Below, in pieces: positions 33,501 to 44,400 of a DNA stretch of 64,000 nucleotides; position 1 is the first letter of the stretch; each line of letters begins with the position of its first letter. The DNA comes from Hirudinaria manillensis (lineage: Eukaryota > Annelida > Clitellata > Hirudinida > Hirudinidae), in contig CM067526.1 of assembly GCA_034509925.1 (NCBI GenBank), positions 4,343,501-4,407,500 of the forward strand, written 5' to 3'. The position numbers were made by a program, and so were the translations under genes. Under the pieces are notes generated by a model. The model was not told where the DNA came from and did no database searches. It saw only the letters and a program-made list of their open reading frames with translations.

Positions 33501-36427
33501 AGATATTTACGAACATTCAATCTTATATATATTAAATTATAACTTTAAAATTCAAAAACTACAAACATCGTTAACTAAATTTCTTAACATTCCTTGGAGA
33601 TATCATTTAAATTATTGAACAATTTTCTGTTGAATGAGGTCAAATAAATGAGTTTCAAATAAATGGGTAATTTGGTAATACCTCAGGAAAGAAGAAATCT
33701 TCTAAGAGCACAGATATCAAGATATTGCCCTTCTTTGGACCCTGCAGATGTCTGACCTCATTAGTTGTCCCGTACCAAGGGTACTGCGTGCCTTCTGCAT
33801 CGCTCACCATTTTGTATTTTCCAGATACAATTTCTGGAAATTCCCAGCTTGCTCTTTAATGGAATTAAGTGGTTGTTGAGAGATTTAAGATTTAATTTAA
33901 TCTTTAATTTATATCATTTTAGGCATTTAAAGGTTGCGGCATTGACATAATCTATTTGATTGATCATCAAGCTTAAGAATTTTACAGATATAATTATTGT
34001 ATCGGGATGTTATTAAATTAAGAATACTTACAATCCATCGCTTCCATAGATGCTAATGTTCTTCATCTCTGTACAAACTTGGATAAATCCAATTCTCAAG
34101 TCCACTCCATCTGCCAAGGTAGGGATTTCAAGGATTGCGGCAGCTCTATATTTAATAATTTCCATCTTAATTTTGTGTTGAAATCATTACAAATTTGCAT
34201 CAAATTATACCAAATTTTTTAATTTAATGAATGTGTGTCACTTTTGTTATAAATATTATTGATCCATACAAAAAAAATTTCTTGACCGCTTGGGTGAATA
34301 ATTGGTGGTACACGTAGCAATACATTAATTTGATATAATGTTGGATCCCTAGATCCAATAAATTGAATAATATTTAAAATTATATTGCCGATTAATTATT
34401 TTAATAATTAATTAAATTTAGTGGCAATATAATTTGAGAATTAAATTGGTGCTATTCAGACTCTTTGGTTATGTACCTTTGACAAATGGATTTATATCGG
34501 AAAGTAGAGCGAGAGTAATAGAAACAGCAGATTTCAAGACTTAATCAATTAAGCATTTTACATCTTCCAAGCCATCTGACAACTTTCAATAAACCTGACC
34601 TTCTATAATTAGTTTGAGGACCCTGGGTTATTACATTGGTGTCAGGAGTTGGATTTAGAGTCGATGCCGAAGTACTTGGATGAATTGTACGTGCCTCGAT
34701 TGAGACAAGAATTGAGAGAGCGTGGCCTGGATTGGAAAGGCACGAAAGCTGAGATACGAGAGCGACTTGGGACATGGCTGACAGAGAATGGCCATGACCC
34801 AGAGGAATACGAATTCGAGAATCCATCCCATAAAAAGATGGATGAATTTCTTGATTTTATGAAAAAGTCCGTAGATGAGATGAGGGAATGTATTAGGAGT
34901 ATTAGGGGTGATTTTAAAAACAGAGCGGTTCCATGCCAGGATGTCTCGTTGGCTTCGGGTGAAGACTCTGCCGAGAAGAGTCCTGTTGGTTCTTTTGAGG
35001 AGAGCAAAGTGGTGCTTCCATCTTGCGAAGAACAAGGAGAGGAACTCTGCAAAAAGGTTACCAACGAGGAACAAATCATGTCCGTTGTTCCAGGTACCGT
35101 TTCTGGCAGCGTTGGGATGGAGTCATTAGAGGGCACATCCAACCACAGTGCGTGTGTGTCTCCAGAAGCTCTGTGCGTGATGGCAGACTTAGGGAACTCG
35201 ACGTTGGAGCCCATAGAGTTACCAGATCAGGTCGAGTCGTCAGCAGGGCCCAGAGAGCTCACGGAGGTTTTAGTGGAGCAAGTGGGGCTTTCGGAGGAGC
35301 CTGTGGGATTGCCGGTGGATCATGTGGAGTTGTTGGTGCAGCCCGAGGAGTTACTGATGAGTCACGTGGAGTTGCCGGTGGAGCACACGGATTTGATGGT
35401 GGAACAAGTAGAGTCTACAGAACAGCCCATGGATTTACCAGCGGATGTTTCGGCTCCATTGGAAATAACAGAAGGGAGTGCTCGGGATTTCAGGAGAGTG
35501 CCTAGCATGGAAAGTGGAGCAGGTGATCCTGAGGAGAGTCTGGGATCTGGCGACATCGTGGAGCAGGAGAGTGTGCATAGAAATGGCGATGTTCCGCGGC
35601 TGAAACTTGCGGGACGCAGAAGTAAAAGGGAGGAGACAGAAATCCCAGAAGATGACAAAGCAAATGGATCTGGGATTTGCAGCCATGAGATTGTTGGAAG
35701 ATCGGATCCTATTCCGAGAGTAAAAATGAAAATGGGAATAGATGTCTGTTCGGGACGAACAGATTTAAGGAGGGGGCAGTGTTGGATCCCTAGATCCAAT
35801 AAATTGAATAATATTTAAAATTATATTGCCGATTAATTATTTTAATAATTAATTAAATTTAGTGGCAATATAATTTGAGAATTAAATTGGTGCTATTCAG
35901 ACTCTTTGGTTATGTACCTTTGACAAATGGATTTATATCGGAAAGTAGAGCGAGAGTAATAGAAACAGCAGATTTCAAGACTTAATCAATTAAGCATTTT
36001 ACATCTTCCAAGCCATCTGACAACTTTCAATAAACCTGACCTTCTATAATTAGTTTGAGGACCCTGGGTTATTACAATAATAATAATGCGATTAATAACA
36101 TCTTATGATATCAGGGCATTCACAATTATTATTCGTTAACTTTACTGGGTTAGAAATTTGTATTTGATTCATGAGCTTGTAATTGCCTTGGAGTTTTCTC
36201 AAAGCAACATGTGTAAATAATAGTAATGGAAGATCGTGAACCATCATTAAATATATCATCACAGACAGCCCCACCGCCACTTCTTAAATAACGAACCTGA
36301 AATGTGGAGTGAAATATTGGAGTCCATCAGGATCCTCTCTGATGATGGTAGCTTTTTTATCGTTTGAGAAATTAAATTTATGAACCTTTATGTCCGAAGC
36401 CTTCAAGAATGGAAGCGACGAAGCCAT
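30592..36427 (-). CDS. FAM78-like gene L3 (five exons, 290 aa, two LTR elements in introns)
   Basis: Exons on the minus strand: A 36297-36427, B 34032-34145, C 33682-33853, D 32973-33272, E 30592-30747, total 290 codons plus stop in one frame. The start is MASSLPFLKAS, five codons shorter than L2. Family marks: YFTPHFR; LRIGFIQVCTEM; SWEFPEIVSGKYKM with YPWYG; VYRKQKFYTYL and WTFELAIDV; ACVWRPYSGM and TTMDMDKYL, closing NFIAGRL. The MND of exon C is replaced by a diverged LLEDFFFPE. Intron 1 contains complete LTR element 3 and intron 4 the old element 4. Splice sites look intact despite these insertions. It is the sister of L2. Function unknown. Confidence 0.85.
30805..32471 (+). mobile_element. 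LTR element 4: old, decayed copy of the SAP-type family (in L3 intron 4)
   Basis: 5' LTR 30805-31080 and 3' LTR 32186-32471 are recognisable but differ from each other and from the young copies. A primer site (TCGGTGTCGTGATTGC), an 81-nt leader and the polypurine tract (AAGGAGGGGGCAG before 32186) are in the expected places. The flanks are ATAT (30801-30804) and ATCT (32472-32475), probably a mutated duplication. It lies within intron 4 of L3, antisense to the gene. Confidence 0.85.
31162..32212 (+). pseudogene. Broken SAP-type ORF of element 4
   Basis: It starts MAKFLEELTMPGLRYKLNQQ, recognisably the SAP-like N-terminus. A stop follows GHDPEE-equivalent codons near 31306, and more stops and shifts follow. 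The C-terminal part reopens at 31839-32174 (SAPLEITEGNAQDF, PRVKMKME). It aligns along the whole length of the intact ORFs, so the family's pol-less design is older than the young copies. Confidence 0.75.
32480..32700. repeat. GC-rich GGCCCG-type repeat in L3 intron 4
   Basis: This is the paralogue of 19890-20090. It includes a run of ten or more C near 32560 and the strings GCCCGGCC and GGGCCCGGCCCGGC. It is non-coding. Confidence 0.65.
34339..36076 (+). mobile_element. Complete non-autonomous LTR element 3 (SAP-type, in L3 intron 1)
   Basis: LTRs 34339-34635 and 35780-36076 (297 bp each) share the private mark ACCCTGGGTT and look identical. The target duplication ATAA is at 34335-34338 and 36077-36080. 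The empty site in L2 is at 21794-21797. The leader between LTR and ATG is only 28 nt, because 53 nt present in elements 1, 2 and 4 are deleted. The element is antisense to L3. Confidence 0.93.
34664..35818 (+). CDS. SAP-domain ORF of LTR element 3 (384 aa)
   Basis: The protein is almost identical to that of element 2, differing at a few positions (for example Asp-Phe-Lys for Asp-Leu-Lys near residue 85). The SAP-like N-terminus, acidic repeats and basic tail are intact. I start it at the ATG giving MPKYLDELYV; an in-frame TTG five codons earlier is not needed. The stop lies 39 nt into the 3' LTR. Confidence 0.75.
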   Translation: MPKYLDELYVPRLRQELRERGLDWKGTKAEIRERLGTWLTENGHDPEEYEFENPSHKKMDEFLDFMKKSVDEMRECIRSIRGDFKNRAVPCQDVSLASGEDSAEKSPVGSFEESKVVLPSCEEQGEELCKKVTNEEQIMSVVPGTVSGSVGMESLEGTSNHSACVSPEALCVMADLGNSTLEPIELPDQVESSAGPRELTEVLVEQVGLSEEPVGLPVDHVELLVQPEELLMSHVELPVEHTDLMVEQVESTEQPMDLPADVSAPLEITEGSARDFRRVPSMESGAGDPEESLGSGDIVEQESVHRNGDVPRLKLAGRRSKREETEIPEDDKANGSGICSHEIVGRSDPIPRVKMKMGIDVCSGRTDLRRGQCWIPRSNKLNNI

Positions 36428-36915
36428 GTTTTTGGAGGACACGGCTTCGATTACCTATTAACTTGGAGTGATTCCAGACGACCCAAAGGAGTTGAATCTG
36501 CCACCGTGATATATCTTGTGTTATTTTCTGAGTAAAGCTTTTGACAGTGACTGGACTTACAAACACTGGAAGCAGTGATATCATGATGGATTTTGAGAAT
36601 TCTTGATGGAAATACTCGTCAGTATTGAAAATTTGTTTGCATACAATAGAGGATACTCTCCATGAATAATCGATTCTGGCTATAACAAATGCTGGGCGAA
36701 TGTTTCGAGATGTTCGATGATCAAATCGGATTTGTCAGCGTTTTTTTGGTTGTTTGGTTTGTTCATGGCGCATTTGATGGAAGATAAGCTGCTTGAATGG
36801 ACATCTGCCGAAAGAATTGCGCCTCCCAGACTTTATTACCATACAGCTGGATTGATTGAAGTCGAATGAGCAGATTTAGGAATGTTTAATCCGCTTCTAA
36901 AGTATGCTCTTTAAT

Positions 36916-37113
36916 TCACGCAAGACTTATGAGATCTTTCAAGAAATCCACAGTTGATGTTTTGTCGCATTCTTCAAAGAAATCCAAGTGAGTGACGTAG
37001 TTGACATTAACTTGAGAAGGCTTCTTAACTACGTTGGAAGGGTCCGGCAGCGCCGGCATGCCGAGAATCACCAGTAACTGGTTTGATAACAAAATGAGGA
37101 ATGTGATGAACAT
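36916..37113 (-). other. Short ORF with signal-peptide-like start in the L3 leader
   Basis: MFITFLILLSNQLLVILGMP opens a 65-codon frame upstream of L3 exon A. Related strings occur in the leaders of L0, L1, L4, L5 and L6 (for example MSRTLILVKF before a CAG|GTA), but the frames end at different points. It could be an upstream ORF, a 5' coding exon or chance. I do not assign a function. Confidence 0.25.
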
Positions 37114-37415
37114 TGATATCCTCTTTGTTCGGACATCTTGTTAATTGCCATAAGCATTCTTCTTAGCTTGAATGAAACTGATCCGTCTGGTTGTTCGACC
37201 ATCCCAAAAATGAGTTTTTGATGGGTCATTTGTTAAAAAAAGGCATGGTGATGGAACGGCAGTCTTGCACAGATATGATATTAAGCATGTCATATTCCAG
37301 AAAATCACAGGCAGTATCGTTAAAATCTTGAAAGGTCATTGAAGCAAATCGTAACGAATTTGTCAAAATTAAATAATTTGAAAATCATAAATTGTGTTAT
37401 TATTGACTAATTAAA

Positions 37416-37500
37416 TCTTTATAAGTTCATCAAACAAGGCGGGTTATTTCTTCTTTTTCAACATTTTTGTTACAACGTCATCACAGCTATGCTTACGTCT
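37416..37500 (-). promoter_or_regulatory. TATA/CRE-like module of L3
   Basis: On the minus strand, ACGTAAGCATAGCTGTGATG and then ACGTTGTAAC precede TATAAAGA (37416-37423). The L3 start codon is about 1.0 kb downstream. The surrounding 600 bp is shared with L2 (25.1-25.7 kb). Confidence 0.5.
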
Positions 37501-37937
37501 AAAAAAAAGTAAGTGGATTTACATTGAACTATTAATCATATTTACATTGTAATATCACTCTAGGTTGGTAATATAATAATATGTGACACATAATATTTAT
37601 CATTTCCAAACAAAATTAGGGACACAAAATTTGATGACAAATATGCCAAAGTTCGCTGCCTATGAATTTTGTCTCTTGATTCTCCAACATTCGGGAAGAG
37701 CCATACAAAAGATACAAAAGTATCCGATAATACCTGAACGTAACAGTAACAGATCTTACTAGATCTCGAAATTTTGGTGCTCCTTTATTGTGAACTATTA
37801 GTGCAACTTGTAAAAGTGCATAACTAATATTGCCTCTACAGCTTGAAATTTATTGAATCATGTGAATGATTGATCGTCTTTTTCAAAGATAGCTATAATT
37901 GAAAACAATGCAACAAAACAATAGTTTATTATAGTAT

Positions 37938-38200
37938 TGTTATAACCCTGAAATTAGATAATCAAATGAATTATTTAAAATTATATGACTCTATAAAATT
38001 AGAGCTATTATACAGAGTCTTCGGTTAGGTTTGATTTTGCAGCTCGACAAATAGGGAAACGAGCAAAGCAGAGCGAGAGTCAGGGAAATAGCAAATTCGA
38101 AGACCTAGACAAATAGGGCATTGAATATCTTCCAAGCCATCCGAATACTTTCAATAAACCTGACCTACCATAATTAGTTTGAGGACCCCGGGTTATTACA
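37938..38200 (+). mobile_element. Solo LTR between L3 and L4 (diverged)
   Basis: It starts TGTTATAACCCTGAAATTAG and ends GAGGACCCCGGGTTATTACA. It is flanked by GTAT at 37934-37937 and 38201-38204. At 263 bp it is shorter than the young LTRs through internal deletions. Confidence 0.85.
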
Positions 38201-38924
38201 GTATATTGAGACATAAAGTGGCATACATTGCTGGATTATCTAGCTACCCGTTATCATTTTATACCGCTGGTTCAGAGGTCACAGCAGAAGCTGAAAATCG
38301 TGAAATTATTTCATTGCCGTCAGTGTATCATAAGATATTTTAATTGTTTACTTTAAATCAACGTCGCCTGCAATCGAATTCTCCGACGAAGTTGCATAAA
38401 CTCTATATTTTTAATTGTATTTTATTTAATAATAAAAATTTGTTAATATCATTTTTTTAAAATATTAAAAATAAAAAATGTTCACATTACTGCTATTAGG
38501 ATATAATGTAAGATCATCTGTTGATTTTTCAATATCAATTTTCTATTAAGTCTTATTTTAACTTGTGCGTTTAATTTTATAATCCAATATGTTTAACTTA
38601 TGTCTAACACATTTGCGGGGTTTTAAAAGAAATTTGTTCAAATTATTCGATGTTTGTATCAAAAAGAATTGAAATTATTACATTTGTTGCATTTTAAAAA
38701 AAAGCTTGACAAATAAATTAAAAACGAAATAATTTTTTAAAATCAGGTTCAGAAGAAAAGGCAAAGTAAAGAGTGAAAATAAAATTTGTAAGACGTTGAA
38801 ATGTTTCTAAAACGGGCTTAGAAGTGCTATTCATGTATCACTGTGAGAGGTCTTAATTGCGAACTGAAACAATTGTTTTTTCTTCTTTGCGTTTTTTCTG
38901 CTCTTTGTTCTTTGCGCTTACTGT

Positions 38925-41900
38925 TCAAATCCACCGGTTTAGAAAGTTGGTCTTATTGATGCGCACCAATGTTTGAGTGTGATCCTTTGTATCCGTTAGA
39001 TATTTGGCCATATCCAACGTTGTTCTTAATGGTGGTATGATCAATTCAGTGTTACCGAACTTGGGTCTCCACACCAATGCCTTCAAAAGCGTAGTAAAAA
39101 TGAGTTTATCTTTTTTAAACTTGTTTATTTTTCATATTTCGGAATATAAAAAAAAAAACAAATTTTTTTGAAAATGTAAGCGATTAACAAGAATTATCTG
39201 CTTATTTGTAGAAGGATTTTGAAGTCATGAAATAATACCAAGAGTATATTAAATAGTGATTGATATAAATTCTGAATTATTGAATTAATGCGCAGGACAA
39301 TCTAAATTCATTGGCCCTAGCTATGGCAAACAGTGCTCGATAACAACTTCACATGATTTTCAAATAATCATTCAGAAATATTAATAATTTATTTTATAAT
39401 GAGTTAAATTTATGCAGAGTTTAAATATATTCAATTTCTAAATTAAGTTAAATCGAATTGAAACATTTAAAGATGAGAAGTTATGATATTAATAAAATAT
39501 ACATAAAATTATTTGCCATACAAAAATTTCAGCGATTCCCTCCACCCCCCTCGTCGCAAAAAAAAAAAGACATGAACGGATTTAACAATAACACCACGTT
39601 AAGCGTACTTATTTTGATGCACCTTTATTGCATTTTCTTAGTAAATCGCATCGAAGAATGTTAAAGCATCAGTATACAGGATCATATTAGATGTATTTTT
39701 GTAAATTTGGGACTATGCAAATTGTGGCATACCTGACTTCTGTTCGCATTCGGAGGTCCGAGAGCGTAACACTTGAGAGGGCTTACGTTATCGGGCAATA
39801 CCTTTGGTCTATCCTGCTCAAAGAGTCCTAATAGTTTAGCTCTCTTACCCAAAGGCTTCAATGGTTGAACCTCTATAGCTAACTCAGCGGTCCAAGTTAG
39901 AGTTTTAATGATTTGGTAAGTGCTAGTGTTGACGTCTTTTAAGGCCAGGTAAGTGAAGAATTTCTGCTTTCTGTACACAAACGTCAAGCATGGATCTTTT
40001 GAGAAACCGGGGGCAGGTGTGTGCCAAGGTAACTGTTGATATCGAAGTTCAATCAACAATTTCATCGATTAGATTCATTCCTTTTTTTCTTTTCGTGATC
40101 ATATATGTGTCAATAACATGATGAACATGGATAAAAGAAAACATCAGCCAATGATGCCCCAAGAGAACACTGCATTGGTCATTGAAAATGTGTGATCTCT
40201 TTCTATGACCCGTAAATACGCTTCATATATTACTGCAAATATTAAAGGTAAATATATTACTACTGATACATTACTACATAATTTTCTGACTAATGAGCTC
40301 AAGCTGAAAGTGTTGGAATTAATACATAAAATCTACCACAGTTCTTAAACTGTCATGCATGGATACAGTCGCGACGGTTTTCTTGCTCGTTGGTCCCTCA
40401 ACTTTTGCAACCTGATTCTTCGACCCGTACCAAGGGTACTGCGTGCCATCCGCATCGCTCACCATTTCAAATTTTCTAGTTACAAGCTCTGGAAATTCCC
40501 AGCTTGTTCTTTAACGGAATTATTATTTTTGAATAACGAAAGATTTATATCAACATGGTAGTAACAACGTGTATATACAGCTTAGAGATCATATACAAGA
40601 GCATCAAGTTAGATGCCCAGTTTATTATAAAGAATATTGCACTTACCGACCAAAACTCCCATAGGTGTTAGTTAGCATCATCTCCGCAACCACTTGGATC
40701 CAGCCGACTTGGATTTTCACTCCATCTGGTAAAGGAGGAATTTCCAAGGTGGCGAGAGCTCTATTTTTAAGCAATTTACTTTTAATTCTAGCAGCAAAAA
40801 TGTTTAAACCATTACAAATAACGTTTTAAAAAATTAAAGCGCAATTATATAGAAGACACATGAAATATGGTGACCATGATGAAATTCATGGAAGTACGAG
40901 GGCCTGTGCAGATGGACCGTCATGCGGTTGGAAAGAAACACTTCCTGATATGGTTCCCAGTACGCTCATCAATCAGAGCTTCGATGATTAGCCAGGTATG
41001 GAGGGGGAAGAGGGAACAAGAACGAATGATGCTTCGCAAAAGGGCTGTGCAATAGGGTTGAGTGAACATTTTTTTTTTAAATTTTCTAATTTCAACAGTG
41101 ATTCCAACAAAATCTGTGTGCTATCACAAACATTAACTTTTATTGTTTATGTCTTCTACCCTTTACCAGACGATTTATAAAATCGATCATTTTTTTAAAA
41201 TAATTTTTTTGCAAAGTGTCATAATGTCTTATAATTACTAAACTCCATTCTAAAGCATGAATCATTCAAGATTAGTTTTGTGAGATGGCTAAAGCTTGAC
41301 ATATATTATATCAATATCTCTAGCCTAATCTAAGATCATGTAAAACAGAAGCAGTTAGCACAAGTCAAAACAACTCCGAACTTGTGAAGCCTCCTGTGCA
41401 ATTTGCTGCAATAGGGTAAGGTTTCACACTTTTCAAGTTATTTTCCAACTGGGCAGTCCTGTAGAACTAAACTTGAACAATTCATACTTTAAAATGTGGT
41501 TTAATAATATTAACACATTAATGAGTGTCTTTAAAAAATCACCTTACTAAAAATTATTTTGAAAAAGTGTTCAAATTTTTATATGACAAAATGGTGTTGC
41601 TAAATCGTCTGGTAAAAGACATAAACATATCAAGTTAATTTTTTTTAACATATTCTTGGATGGCATAAACAGTTTTTAATTGTTAGTGGAATTAAAGAAT
41701 TAAAAAAATCACTCCACCCTGCCGTGTAAAAAGCAGTCCTTTACCCGGAGCGAAGTATGTCTCTGTCCCGGCAAGCCTTCGCGATGAGGTCGATATACGA
41801 CCAACCACCCTCTACGGACAATTTGCGGAAGTGGAGTTTGGTAGAAGACACTAAATACGGGCTATCTAGCAGAACAAACACACTGCACCATATGCTTACC

Positions 41901-43315
41901 AGTTACGCACATGCCTTTGCCAGCGGTCGGTATACAAGGCGACATAGCCTTACCTTCCTGCGTGGAGGCTTCGCATGCCTGCGTAAAAAGAATTGTTAAA
42001 CAACAGGGACCCTTGCAGAGGCAAAAACCAATTGCCATCGACTTAGGGTAGAGCCGGGGATAATTGATTGCAAAAGGCCGGATATGGTTCTCTGTTGATG
42101 GTTCCGTGGAAAGACTAGTTGGAAAACGTAATGAGCTCAATGCGGACAGATATGCAGATCTGTCGATGAATGTGAAAGGGTAAACTATAAACCTTTTCGC
42201 AGTAGAGTTTGTCGCAAGGAGCGCAGACGGCAAATCGACTTAAGCCTTTCTCACTTGGATTGGAATTGCTAGCCAGGAAAGAAACGCTATTGTAGCAGCA
42301 GCGGTCTCGTTTTGGAACTAGTCCTAGCTACTATCTGAAGAATTCTTCGAATGCCAAAGGGAGAAAACCACATAAAGCCTTGATGTCATGTATTCATAAT
42401 GCAATGATAATGCCTGCCAATTAATAGACCTAGAGACTCACACAGTCGAATGTTGCAGGTCATAACACAGTAACTAAAGCAGCATAAAGAGGCCAATGAA
42501 AGCTTTCTGAGTTGCCCCAGTCCAGTCTGCAATGATCGGCATAAGAATGCTAATAGTAACCTTCCAAATCCGAGTATAGTAAAGCCCTGAAAAGAAATAA
42601 ACCGGACATCCGCCTGCAAGATCGGGAAACGTTACGAGATTCAGGGCCAAAACGCTTGAAGTCGATGGAAATTTCTTCGAAGATCCTAGGCATAGTTTTA
42701 TTCAGGAAGAGGTCACGTAAACCAATATCGCATTTTGTACAGCCATTTTTCATATTTTTGCGCTAAAGGAAATCGACGTATTTTCAGTTGAATTTGAAAC
42801 TTTCGTCAGCATCTGACCTATTTTTTTTTTATAGAATTTTGAATAGTCATACCAGGCACCCAAGCAAATAAAGCCTTCCGCCAATTTTAACTCTAATACT
42901 AGCTACTACCAAACCTAAGATATTTTAGACGCATCAATCTAAACATCTCTCATAAATTTAATATACTATTTGACTGTTTTAGGTTAATTCCTTGGTTACA
43001 TGTTCTGCAACAACTTGCTAGTACAATTCAAATGTTGTTGGAACTAAATAAACATTTCAGTTGTCATTCCAACGACCGTCATATACATTTTCAGCTATTA
43101 TGAAAATCATAAATCATTAACTACAAGACCATCACATCCAACATCAATGCCACTTCTAAAATAATGAACCTGAAATGCGGCACGCAGTATTCAAGTACAT
43201 CGGCATGTTCATTGACGGCAATCTGTTTTTTGTCGATTTGAAACCTAAACTGGTGCACCTTTATGTCCGAAACTTTCAAGAATGATGGCTGAGCTTTCTG
43301 AGGCTTCGAAGCCAT
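38925..43315 (-). CDS. FAM78-like gene L4 (five exons, 295 aa)
   Basis: Exons on the minus strand: A 43170-43315, B 40647-40760, C 40337-40508, D 39733-40032, E 38925-39080, giving 295 codons plus stop. The start is MASKPQKAQPSF. Family marks: YCVPHFR; IQVGWIQVVAEMM (the usual Cys-Thr is Val-Ala); SWEFPELVTRKFEMVSDADG with YPWYG; VYRKQKFFTYLALKDVNT, WTAELAIEV and PPNANRSQ; ALVWRPKFGN, then TTLDMAKYL, ending NFLNRWI. Intron 1 is long (2.4 kb) and holds an R2-like LINE remnant on the opposite strand. Phases and GT-AG borders match the other copies. Function unknown. Confidence 0.85.
41700..42300 (+). mobile_element. R2-like LINE remnant in L4 intron 1
   Basis: Plus-strand frames give HHMLTSYAHAFASGRYTRRH (compare HYLLSNCAFALAHGRYTWRH at 8.8 kb), followed by VERLVGKRNELNADRYADLS and LFAVEFVARS (compare LTVPWEDRM..KYPDLA and LFPIEVGAR). 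Stops and shifts are frequent. It is old, and antisense to L4. Confidence 0.65.
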
Positions 43316-44325
43316 GTTTTTCGAAAACCAGAGTCCGATTCTCTGCCGATTCAGGACGACTTAGCCTGCTGCTCGTACCGTTACCAATCTCTGGGGTGAA
43401 CCTGTTTCCGTGGTTTTTCATTTGCGGCGGGGGAGAGGAACGCAGCACATGAATGGGGTCTTGGAAATCTCATCAAGCATAGATTTTTGTAACACTCCTG
43501 ACCATGACTGGAATTGCTAACAGACTGCTAGTAAATTTATGCTTTGATGACCTCATGCTGGATCTTGATGAATACCTTGGTGAAAGTATGCTTAATTAAT
43601 GGTGATATTTCTGTATATGAATAAATTGGTCCTGGATCCGACCGGTGCTTCGAGACTTGGTTGAGTTAAATCCTGTGATCAGACTCATCATCGTTGTTTT
43701 AGTAGTTTGATTGATTTAGTTCATGTCAGCTTGAGGGGATATCTGCCAAGCAAATTGAAGCTCATGGACTTTATTCTAATTCCAGTCGGAGTGGTTTAAA
43801 GTTGCAATAAGAAAAACTGGAAAAGCTTTTGTTTGCCTTGTCTCTTTATGATGCCTTTTAAGAAAATTGAAGAAACGTGAAGTCGCTGACTCCAAAACAG
43901 TCTGAATCAGATTCGTAGATGACATTCACTGAGAAAGCTTCTTATCTCCTTTTACTTGGAGAGGTCCAGCCAGCTATCCGCATGCGGACTAGTTGTACTA
44001 GTACCTGGACTGGTAAGAAATTGAAGAGGAATTTGATAAGCATTGATATCTTCGCTGTTCGGATAACTTGTTAATGGTCATTAGCCCCTTTCTTAGCTTA
44101 GGTCAAATTGATCCGACTTGATTGTTCGTCCTTCCCGTGATTGAGTTGATAGCAGGACTTGAGTGAACAACACTCATAAACAACACTGAAATAAGCATGT
44201 TCTTTAAACTCCTGAAAAAACATGAACTAACTGGTTAAGAATTTTAGCGAAAACTAAATAATATGAAAATAAAGATACAAAATCACAAGTTGAATTAAAT
44301 TTGGCCAATTAGCTAATTAGACAGA

Positions 44326-44400
44326 TATTTGTAAGTTCAGTAAATAAAACGGGTTACTTCTTGTTTTCAACATTTTTGTTCCAACGTCATCGCAGCTACA
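44326..44400 (-). promoter_or_regulatory. TATA/CRE-like module of L4 (degenerate)
   Basis: GTAGCTGCGATGACGTTGGA on the minus strand (44399-44380) is retained, but the upstream ACGTAAGCAT half is lost and the TATA box is TACAAATA (44326-44333). The distance to the start codon is about 1.0 kb. Confidence 0.4.
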
